Source: DATIXD01 sp035518875
Lineage (GTDB): Bacteria > Pseudomonadota > Gammaproteobacteria > Methylococcales > Methylococcaceae
Length of the DNA: 5,570 bases
Reading direction: 5' to 3'
NCBI GenBank assembly: GCA_035518875.1
Contig: DATIXD010000275.1
Coordinates: 1 to 5,570, forward strand
Below are positions 1 to 4,615 of this stretch, in pieces; position 1 is the first letter of the stretch, and each line of letters begins with the position of its first letter. The notes beneath the pieces were generated by a model. The model made no database searches. It saw only the letters and a program-made list of their open reading frames with translations, and was not told the DNA's origin. The position numbers and the translations under genes are program-made.

Positions 1-36
1 GATGTCGTCCGGCAGGGCGGCAAGGTCAGCGTCCAT
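1..36 (-). CDS. tnpC: IS66-family transposase TnpC, N-terminal 12 codons (cut by window edge)
   Basis: The minus strand from the ATG at 36-34 reads MDADLAALPDDI and then leaves the window. This matches the usual opening of the large IS66 transposase (TnpC/Orf3), which begins with a similar run of Asp, Leu and Pro-Asp-Asp residues before a coiled coil. It lies 59 bp downstream of tnpB on the same strand, the expected gene order tnpA-tnpB-tnpC. An in-frame TAG upstream of the ATG limits the start choice. No good Shine-Dalgarno is visible, so expression may depend on translation of tnpB or be poor. The DDE catalytic domain is outside the window, so whether the transposase is intact cannot be judged. 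Confidence 0.75.
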   Translation of the reverse strand, partial: MDADLAALPDDI

Positions 37-95
37 GACCAGGATAGAATCATAAATCCTGGCCGTTGGCTTCTATAAAATCGCCCCGCGCAACA

Positions 96-443
96 TTATC
101 CGGCACTCGCCGGGCGCCAGCTATGGCGCGGGTTCCGCCAATCGATTCCGTCGAGCATATAGCCCAGCTGCGCGGCGGAAATGGCCAGCACCCCGTCGTT
201 CGGTGATGGCCAGGTGAAGCGCCCCTTCTCCAGCCGCTTGGCATAAAGCGACATGCCGATGCCGTCATGCCAAAGGATTTTTATCAGGTCGCCACAGGCG
301 CCTTTGAAAACATAAAGGTCGCCCGCATGCGGATCCCGGCCAAGCGATTGCTGGACCTGCAACGCCAGACCGTTCATGCCGCGCCGCATATCCGTCCGCC
401 CCACCGCCAGCCATACCCGCACGCTCGAGGGAAAGGTGATCAT
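96..443 (-). CDS. tnpB: IS66-family accessory protein TnpB (Orf2)
   Basis: This is a complete 115-residue protein of the IS66 Orf2 (TnpB) family. TnpB is a small accessory protein required with TnpC for IS66 transposition; its biochemical role is not well defined. Diagnostic motifs are the start VRVWLAVGRTDMRRGMNGLA (about residues 8-27), the DLYVFKGACGDLIKILWHDG region (about 42-61; the usual form is VFRGRRGDLIKVLWWDG), LYAKRLEKGRFTWP (about 66-79) and the C-terminal end near WRP. Length fits the family (about 115-120). The ATG overlaps the tnpA stop codon (ATGA), which indicates translational coupling, and a GGAG lies 5 nt upstream of the ATG. It is the only apparently undamaged IS gene in the window. 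It could still serve in trans for other IS66 copies, but its own tnpA is broken. Confidence 0.93.
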   Translation of the reverse strand: MITFPSSVRVWLAVGRTDMRRGMNGLALQVQQSLGRDPHAGDLYVFKGACGDLIKILWHDGIGMSLYAKRLEKGRFTWPSPNDGVLAISAAQLGYMLDGIDWRNPRHSWRPASAG

Positions 444-1044
444 CGGCGCTCCAACGCATCCAGCACGACGCGCAGCGCCGCCGCTTTGAAGTTGCCGCCA
501 ATCCGCCCCCTACACCACCGCCTGGGGCACGACCTCCACCTGCAATGAGGGGCGGCGTATTCCAGGAGCCAAACCAGTGATTGGCATTTACCCCCAGCAC
601 GTAGCCGCGCCCGGCCCGGCGCAGGGTTTTCTCCACCTCGCTTACGCCATAGACGCTGTCGGCGGCGACCCAGGCAAAGGGGACCTCGGCGTCGATTGCC
701 CGGCCGATCACAATCGAAGCCAGTGCAGGCTTGGTCGCAAACGCGACAGTGTCAGGCACATGGGCGTGGCCTGCATCCGAACGGGATCGGCTGTCCATGC
801 CTTCGGCAGATACAGCGCCCGGTCGATGAACGCATAGCCTTTGTGCGAGACATAGGCTCCAAACGCTGCTGACCCCATGTGCCTGGCAAGCCAACTTGAC
901 ACATGTCCGCCCCGCGCCTTGTGCCAAGATCCGGAGCGTCTTTTCCGTGCTCCAGGACCGACGCTTCGAGACACCAGGAAGAACCTCGTAACCCAACTCC
1001 GGAGCGTTCCGGAGTATAGTCTCAACTTCAACACTATCCGCCAA
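440..1044 (-). pseudogene. tnpA: IS66-family tnpA (Orf1), disrupted by a foreign transposase segment
   Basis: Two pieces of an IS66 TnpA flank an unrelated insert. The 5' piece (about 1044-875) reads EVLPGVSKRRSWSTEKTLRI and continues to a helix ending AHGVSS, the usual N-terminal helix-turn-helix region of IS66 Orf1. The 3' piece (about 545-440) reads LQVEVVPQAVV, then, after a one-base frame change with a TAG, RIGGNFKAAALRVVLDALER, the usual C-terminus. Its TGA overlaps the tnpB ATG. The best start is TTG at 1044, six nt after GGAGG at 1055-1051; no ATG exists in frame. Between the pieces lies an IS701-like segment (562-869), and some of the normal middle of TnpA seems to be missing. A continuous frame of about 260 codons crosses the region, but it mixes unrelated proteins and should not be read as one functional gene. 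Confidence 0.8.
562..869 (-). pseudogene. Internal fragment of an IS701-family DDE transposase
   Basis: Read on the minus strand, the segment encodes an internal slice of an IS701-family transposase in two frames. The first frame gives AYVSHKGYAFIDRALYLPKA followed by WTADP. The second gives VPDTVAFATKPALASIVIGR, then AIDAEVPFAWVAADSVYG, then EVEKTLRRAGRGYVLGVNAN ending near FGSW. The Asp of ADSVYG is a conserved acidic residue of this family's catalytic core. A one-base frameshift lies near 758-778. The N-terminal third, the C-terminal third and both terminal inverted repeats are absent. The fragment starts and ends abruptly inside IS66 tnpA, so it is not a simple IS701 insertion. Family membership is recognised from these motifs; the exact element is not identified. 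Confidence 0.75.
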
Positions 1045-1089
1045 CGCCAACCTCCGCCGCTAATCAGCAGATCAGAGGAAGAGCACGCA

Positions 1090-1123
1090 AAACCCTACAA
1101 GGCGGCTCTGGGCTGACGGTTAC
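1090..1123 (-). repeat. Probable outer end (left terminal inverted repeat) of the IS66 element
   Basis: On the minus strand from 1123 the sequence begins GTAACCGTCAGCC, about 80 bp before the tnpA start. IS66-family terminal repeats characteristically begin with GTAA and lie close upstream of tnpA, so this is the likely transposon tip. The partner repeat is outside the window, so it cannot be confirmed. The adjacent 8 bp at 1124-1131 (GTTCTTTG) have the length of an IS66 target duplication, again uncheckable here. Confidence 0.35.
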
Positions 1124-1131
1124 GTTCTTTG

Positions 1132-1205
1132 TGTTGATTTCCACTGAGAATTGACCCGGGAGGGGCGGAAATTCTTACTAAGATCTGACCCATGTTTTGA
1201 CCTCC
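1132..1205 (+). repeat. Left end of an IS21-family element with two spaced direct repeats
   Basis: The sequence opens TGTTGATTTCCACTG. It carries two related 15-mers, ACTGAGAATTGACCC (1143-1157) and ACTAAGATCTGACCC (1177-1191), which match at 12 of 15 positions and are spaced 34 bp apart. A third, weaker TTGACC follows at 1197-1202. Multiple short repeats inside a TGT-starting end are typical of IS21-family termini, where they act as transposase-binding sites. An istA-like start follows at 1244 in the expected orientation. The other end of the element is not in the window. Confidence 0.5.
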
Positions 1206-1243
1206 CCGCGGCTGATTGGTCGGGGGATCAAGGAGTGATTGAC

Positions 1244-1300
1244 ATGGCGTTATTGAGCGCAATCCGTCACTGCCATTTTTGGCAGCATGTCCAGATCCCG
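1244..1300 (+). pseudogene. istA: IS21-family istA, N-terminal stub of about 19 codons
   Basis: The ATG at 1244 is preceded by a strong Shine-Dalgarno, AAGGAG at 1230-1235, with 8 nt spacing. It encodes MALLSAIRHCHFWQHVQIP, which resembles the first residues of alphaproteobacterial IstA transposases (a LLS-IRRWHF-like start before the REIARRTGLSR helix-turn-helix). At codon 20 the homology ends and the frame passes straight into an IS3 orfA fragment. The helix-turn-helix, DDE core and istB are all lost, so this is a dead stub that keeps its ribosome binding site. The IstA call rests on a short stretch plus the IS21-like end just upstream. Confidence 0.5.
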
Positions 1301-1412
1301 TCGAATGGCGTGACGGACGCGACCTACTACCGTTGGCGCCGGGAATATGGCGGGCTGAAGGTTGATCAGGTGAAGCGGCTAAAGGAACTGGAGGCGGAGA
1401 ATGCCCGTTTGG
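1301..1412 (+). pseudogene. IS3-family orfA fragment (helix-turn-helix and leucine zipper part)
   Basis: The segment encodes GVTDATYYRWRREYGGLKVD followed by QVKRLKELEAENARL. This is the second half of the helix-turn-helix and the start of the leucine zipper of IS3-family OrfA proteins of the YYRWR-x-EYGG type. The N-terminal part of OrfA (about 30 residues) and everything after ENARL, including orfB with the DDE core, are missing. It is in frame with the istA stub upstream. Downstream the frame stays open by chance to about 1552, antisense to the dehydrogenase gene; that tail has no meaning. The fragment ends within about 12 bp of the stop codon of the convergent large-subunit gene at 1423-1425. 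Confidence 0.8.
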
Positions 1413-1422
1413 CGGATCTCCG

Positions 1423-3042
1423 CTATCCGTGGACGAACGCAGTCTTGATCCGATCAGCGACACGCAGAGCAAGGGCGGCGATCGTTAAGGTGGGGTTCGC
1501 TGTACCCGCCGTCGGCATGACTGCACCCGTCGCCAGAAACAGGTTTGGATGATCATGTGTCCGACAATCTCCGTCCACGACTGAGTGCGCCGGATTATTG
1601 CCCATGATCGTTCCACCCATAATGTGGTTGTTTGGCGCGAAGGATCGTGTGATCTCGACCTCAATGCCGCCCATGACCTGTGCCAGCTTGTTGTAAACCT
1701 CCCGGGTGCGGGCAGCCGCGCGCCGCGTATAATGTCCGACATCGTAATAGATCTGTGGGCGCGGTATGCCGAGAGGATCTTTGTAATCGAAATTTAGAGT
1801 CAGTCGATTTTCCGTGTTTGGTAATGTGTCGTGAAGCGAATTGATCTGGACCGTATGTGCCGCGCGATAGCGGATTTCCGCGTCTAACGTTTTTCCAGTT
1901 AGTCCCATCGACAACGCTTTGATTCCGGCATTCCTGGCCTGGCTCATGTTATTTAATTGCAATTTTACGCCTGCCATGTCGCGCCTGAAGTCCCCATCGC
2001 GAAAGTCGACAATCGAACTCATCTCGATAGGACCGCGCCCTGGCCACATAGGCTCTTTTGCCAGAAAACTCATGCTGATTCCTGGGTGATCCATCATGTT
2101 GCAGCCGACCTGATTGGAACTGTTGGCCACACCTTGGGGATAAGCATCATCGGCCGAATTGAGGAGCAGACGCGGTGTCTCAATGCCGTTGGCGGCAATC
2201 ACAAAATATTTTCCGGTGACACGCTGAGATTTGCGTTCAGAATCAAAGTAATGAACCGCAACAACTTGCGCCTTTGCGCCGATTTCGACCCGATAGACGA
2301 CCGCCTCCGTTACCACCCGGGCGCCGAACCGTTCGGCGCTGCTGACGTGAACATCAGCGCTATACATCGCACCGATCGGGCAGATCGGCATGCAATTGTT
2401 GTTGCCGCAGCACTGGGGACGGTGGGCATAAATTTGTGAATTTCTGGCGACAGGCTCCGGAACATTTGTGTACCCCGCAGCAGCGGCGAAACGGGTGAAT
2501 ACCGCATCATTATTGCCATATGGAATAGAATCCATTGGATAGGGGGCTGTCCTCTGGGAGGGCGACTGAAGCTGAGGATTTTGCGGACCGGAAACTCCAA
2601 GCTCAACTTCGGCACGGCAATAATATGGTTCCAGGTCAGTATAAGAGATCGGGTAATCGCGACCGACGCCATAGGTGCTATGCAGCTTAAAGTCGCTTGG
2701 CATCTGGCGCCACGCACAGGCTGCCCAATGCCATGTCGTGCCGCCGAGATAGCGAATATATTGCTGCGCATAAGCAGAGGCATCCGGACCGCGCAGGATC
2801 AAATAATTATTTGCGGGACTGTACTGGGGATGAGGTGCAAGCGCAGAGGGTGGATAAGGTGCCTCGAAATCATTCTTCATAGGATTCTTGCGATAATTCT
2901 CGACGATCTTCCATCGCTCGACGCGTGGACCCGCTTCGAGAATAATGACCTGCAGTCCCGCAGCGGCGAGTTCGTTGCCCACCAGAGCTCCGGCAACACC
3001 GGATCCAATAATCACAACGTCAGCAGAAAATGATTCAGTCAA
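1423..3042 (-). CDS. FAD-dependent sugar/polyol dehydrogenase, large subunit (GMC oxidoreductase, FdhL/SldL type)
   Basis: This 539-residue flavoprotein is the catalytic subunit of a periplasmic, membrane-associated sugar or polyol dehydrogenase. Length and sequence resemble the large subunits of Gluconobacter fructose (FdhL), sorbitol (SldL) and 2-ketogluconate dehydrogenases. Visible features are an FAD Rossmann motif GSGVAG at 13-18 with an acidic residue after strand 2 (E36), GGTTWHW at 100-106, HSTYGVGRDY at 121-130, and a Cys cluster C211, C212, C217, C221. In this family that cluster region binds an iron-sulfur cluster (3Fe-4S in FdhL). The GMC catalytic pair is present as H473 (NNH) and N516 (GTANPTLT). 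No signal peptide is seen; the protein is expected to be co-exported with the small subunit. The start is TTG at 3042, with GGAA 8 nt upstream; an in-frame TAA lies upstream and no ATG is available, and this start gives the same N-terminal spacing as FdhL. It overlaps the small-subunit gene by 8 bp. The substrate cannot be told from sequence alone. No cytochrome c gene follows. Confidence 0.93.
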   Translation of the reverse strand: MTESFSADVVIIGSGVAGALVGNELAAAGLQVIILEAGPRVERWKIVENYRKNPMKNDFEAPYPPSALAPHPQYSPANNYLILRGPDASAYAQQYIRYLGGTTWHWAACAWRQMPSDFKLHSTYGVGRDYPISYTDLEPYYCRAEVELGVSGPQNPQLQSPSQRTAPYPMDSIPYGNNDAVFTRFAAAAGYTNVPEPVARNSQIYAHRPQCCGNNNCMPICPIGAMYSADVHVSSAERFGARVVTEAVVYRVEIGAKAQVVAVHYFDSERKSQRVTGKYFVIAANGIETPRLLLNSADDAYPQGVANSSNQVGCNMMDHPGISMSFLAKEPMWPGRGPIEMSSIVDFRDGDFRRDMAGVKLQLNNMSQARNAGIKALSMGLTGKTLDAEIRYRAAHTVQINSLHDTLPNTENRLTLNFDYKDPLGIPRPQIYYDVGHYTRRAAARTREVYNKLAQVMGGIEVEITRSFAPNNHIMGGTIMGNNPAHSVVDGDCRTHDHPNLFLATGAVMPTAGTANPTLTIAALALRVADRIKTAFVHG

Positions 3043-3679
3043 CTTCGAAATTCCATATAAATTTTATTCGCCTTCGAACTGCCAACAAAAGCCTAATGGG
3101 GAACGGTTGTGGCGGAGCTGTAAAGCCCGTCATTGGGGCCGGTGGTGGCGCCTGCGTCCAGTAATTGACGTTCCATACACAGTAGGTTGGCACGACGACC
3201 GCGTCGCGCGTCACGTCATAGAGAAACGCCGAACGAAACAGGAGCACCGCTGCGTCGGCACCGGTACCAACCACCCCCGTATACCAGGCCGATATGATCG
3301 TCAGGGCTAAGGTTTTGTCGGCGGACGACAGAGCGTCCATATCAAGCGTATCCATACTCGTAGCGGTTTGAGACGCTATCGACGTAGCTAACTGCATCAC
3401 CTTCTTATCAAACTCAGCGTCCTGAACAATAAATGCCTTATGAAAGCGTTCCGAAATATCTTTATCGATTTCACGATTAGTCAAAAAACACGATATGCCC
3501 AAAAAATCAGTATTACCTCGGATCGTTGCTGAAGCACTGGTATACGAAAACAAACTGATCGCGGACAACAGTCCTTCAAGAAACCCCCTGCGTCCAAAAC
3601 AACGACCCGCACGGATCACAGAATGGCCCATCGGACGAAAGTAATGCGGCTTCGCCTCATTGACATCTTGTGAAAGCAT
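3035..3679 (-). CDS. Sugar dehydrogenase small subunit with Tat signal (FAD-SLDH family)
   Basis: This 214-residue protein resembles the small subunits of fructose and sorbitol dehydrogenases (FdhS/SldS, FAD-SLDH family). These escort the large flavoprotein subunit through the Tat pathway and stay in the complex. Residues 29-51 form a Tat-like signal: GRRGFLEGLL with R30-R31, a hydrophobic stretch, and SASA as a likely cleavage site. Family motifs are AWYTGVV (131-137), FRSAFLYDVTRDAVVVPTY (about 148-166) and NYW (172-174). After about residue 186 there is a basic tail of some 28 residues ending NFEVD. Known small subunits end near this point, so the tail may be an extension or the result of a frameshift near the CCCC run at 3093-3096. 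The ATG at 3679 has no clear Shine-Dalgarno; ATG at 3631 (residue 17) is an alternative that keeps the Tat motif. It is cotranscribed with the large subunit. Confidence 0.85.
   Translation of the reverse strand: MLSQDVNEAKPHYFRPMGHSVIRAGRCFGRRGFLEGLLSAISLFSYTSASATIRGNTDFLGISCFLTNREIDKDISERFHKAFIVQDAEFDKKVMQLATSIASQTATSMDTLDMDALSSADKTLALTIISAWYTGVVGTGADAAVLLFRSAFLYDVTRDAVVVPTYCVWNVNYWTQAPPPAPMTGFTAPPQPFPIRLLLAVRRRIKFIWNFEVD
3043..3054 (-). promoter_or_regulatory. Ribosome binding site supporting the TTG start of the large subunit
   Basis: GGAA (3054-3051) lies 8 nt before the TTG at 3042. The only upstream ATG nearby (in the motif TATATGGAA) is out of frame and hits a stop after five codons. 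The large-subunit frame itself has a TAA a few codons upstream, so TTG is the only reasonable start. The start sits inside the small-subunit gene, which suggests translational coupling. Confidence 0.5.
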
Positions 3680-3905
3680 TGAACGTTACCGTATTTAAGA
3701 AAGCACGACAAAATCTGGTCAAGCAGTTTGACTGCAGTGAGCATTGTCAACAACATCGCTCGTTCACTCTTCGCTCAACATCGTATGTCAGGCTGTATTT
3801 TTATCGACGAGACACATCAACGTTTGTAGTTAAAATATTAAATGGATCTAAAGTAACAAATCAAGAATAAACTTTGATTTCTCCTTAAAATATATAGCCT
3901 ATGGT
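3680..3905. other. AT-rich intergenic region upstream of the dehydrogenase genes
   Basis: About 225 bp are visibly richer in A and T than the IS-derived flanks, most strongly at 3830-3900. No RNA gene or convincing protein is seen; a 66-codon plus-strand frame here has no recognisable similarity or Shine-Dalgarno. The stretch most likely carries the promoter and control region of the dehydrogenase operon and marks the edge of the non-mobile segment, because IS3 remnants begin just beyond it. Confidence 0.5.
3693..3722 (-). promoter_or_regulatory. Weak candidate sigma-70 promoter for the dehydrogenase operon
   Basis: On the minus strand TTGACC (3722-3717) and TTAAAT (3698-3693) are separated by 18 bp, matching 5 of 6 and 4 of 6 consensus bases. 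Transcription would begin near 3686, only a few bases before the ATG at 3679. That would favour either a nearly leaderless mRNA or use of the ATG at 3631. A second TTGACA at 3750-3745 has no good -10 partner. Candidate only. Confidence 0.25.
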
Positions 3906-3911
3906 CGAGGT

Positions 3912-4025
3912 TGGTGGAACAAACGTTTCGTCTATGTCAGCCTCGATCACGTCCCACCACGTGGTGTAGGATTGGCTACATCATCGCGTTCCCCGGTGAG
4001 GTTGGCCGGTTTTATTATGCTGCCA
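3912..4025 (+). pseudogene. Possible degraded C-terminus of an IS3-type orfB
   Basis: One plus-strand frame reads WWNKRFVYVSLDHVPP and another, a little later, RIGYI then PGEVGRFYYAA. Both recall the common C-terminal pattern of IS3-family OrfB transposases (W-N-x-R, then SLxHVPP or IGYIPPAE, then YYA). They lie in different frames and the match is short, so this is a tentative call. It would place an orfB end directly before the orfA fragment at 4028. Confidence 0.22.
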
Positions 4026-4027
4026 GG

Positions 4028-4219
4028 GCGGAGACGGTTCGGCATTGGGGGCGCCAGGCGGAGCGGGATCAGGGGCTGCATGGTGGCCTGACGAGCGAGG
4101 AGCAGGAGCGGACCAAGGCTCTGGAGCGCGAGGTCCGCGATCGGCACCAAGCCAACGAGATCCTGCGCAAGGCGAGGGCCTATTTTGCCCAGGCGGAGCT
4201 CGACCGTCGGTTCAGCCCA
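4028..4219 (+). pseudogene. IS3-family orfA fragment, second subgroup
   Basis: The frame encodes AETVRHWGRQAERDQG, then LTSEEQERTKALEREVRD and ANEILRKARAYFAQAELDRR. This is the C-terminal two thirds of an IS3-family OrfA (end of the helix-turn-helix, then leucine zipper) of the RQAERDQG / ANEILRKAS-YFAQAELDRR type. The N-terminal part is missing or replaced by unrelated sequence. It differs clearly from the YYRWR-type orfA fragment at 1301-1412, so the two are not copies of one element. It is followed immediately by a short orfB-like stub. Confidence 0.85.
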
Positions 4220-4233
4220 GGATCGCGTCCACC

Positions 4234-4273
4234 GATGATCACCGCGGTGATCTATAGGGTCGAGCCAATCTAT
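4234..4273 (+). pseudogene. IS3-family orfB, N-terminal stub
   Basis: The frame at 4234 reads DDHRGDL before a TAG; the next frame continues GVEPI (to 4270). Together they resemble the opening of IS3 OrfB proteins of this subgroup (FIDDHRGVYGVEPI), with a one-base insertion near 4248-4256. Similarity ends after about 4273, so the DDE core is absent. Its position right after the orfA fragment supports the assignment. Confidence 0.6.
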
Positions 4274-4321
4274 GGTGCACAATATCGAATTTAAAAGAGG
4301 CCGACAGTGGTATTGCCATCG

Positions 4322-4344
4322 GAACGATCGACGCAAGATCGTTC
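4322..4344. repeat. Perfect 8-bp inverted repeat with 7-bp loop
   Basis: GAACGATC (4322-4329) and GATCGTTC (4337-4344) are exact reverse complements separated by GACGCAA. No T-run follows on either strand, so it does not look like an intrinsic terminator. It could be a protein-binding palindrome or part of a mobile-element end; no flanking gene explains it. Confidence 0.6.
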
Positions 4345-4418
4345 GGCAAAACGCATAACGCGACACCGCTCCAGACGCCGTCGGACATACCGGTCAGCAC
4401 CACTGCGATTCGTCGGAG

Positions 4419-4440
4419 TTATGTTTTAGCGGAGACATAA
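4419..4440. repeat. TTATGT...ACATAA inverted repeat
   Basis: TTATGT (4419-4424) and ACATAA (4435-4440) are exact reverse complements separated by 10 bp (TTTAGCGGAG). The arrangement could be an operator or a recombinase core site, but arms of this length can also occur by chance and no recombinase gene is present in the window. Confidence 0.4.
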
Positions 4441-4615
4441 GTTGGATGAATCGGATCAAATTGAAGAGCGACTTCACAGAGGGCGGCACCTCATTATTAT
4501 TTTCGCTCAAGCAGATCCTGTCTGCACACTCTAACTACAGGCACTAAAACTATTCGCGCGGCGCTCGAGCCAGTAGAATACATAAAGCACTAATATCCCA
4601 CCAATATACCTGAGC

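Larger units (their letters stand above)
4274..4615. other. Gene-free spacer between the IS3 and IS630 remnants
   Basis: No protein-coding gene is recognised on either strand in this stretch of about 340 bp. It contains two clear inverted repeats, listed separately. Just before the IS630 stop codon there is AT-rich sequence (about 4575-4610) that probably includes the IS630 terminal repeat and its TA target. It may be decayed mobile-element DNA; I do not recognise its source. Confidence 0.45.

Noticed and set aside
265..1050. A continuous minus-strand frame of about 261 codons that could be taken as one protein
   Set aside because: It joins an IS66 TnpA N-terminus, part of an IS701 transposase and out-of-frame IS66 sequence, and overlaps real tnpB in another frame. 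It is a chance open frame across a chimera.
1423..1552. Extension of the istA/orfA fusion frame into the dehydrogenase gene
   Set aside because: The sequence is simply the antisense strand of the conserved C-terminus of the large subunit, so the reading is a chance continuation.
1957..3033. Plus-strand frames of 150-160 codons opposite the large-subunit gene
   Set aside because: They are antisense shadows of a gene with clear family motifs throughout. They show no recognisable domain of their own.
1423..3042. Reading the GMC protein as a cholesterol oxidase or a soluble alcohol oxidase
   Set aside because: The Cys cluster at residues 211-221, the HSTYGVGRDY motif and the Tat-signal small-subunit partner place it with membrane sugar/polyol dehydrogenases instead.
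3670..3870. A 66-codon plus-strand frame upstream of the small subunit
   Set aside because: No Shine-Dalgarno, no recognisable motif, and it lies in AT-rich intergenic DNA likely to hold the operon promoter.
1301..4273. A composite IS3 transposon carrying the dehydrogenase genes
   Set aside because: The two IS3 fragments belong to different subgroups and both lack ends and orfB, so they cannot form a mobile unit together.
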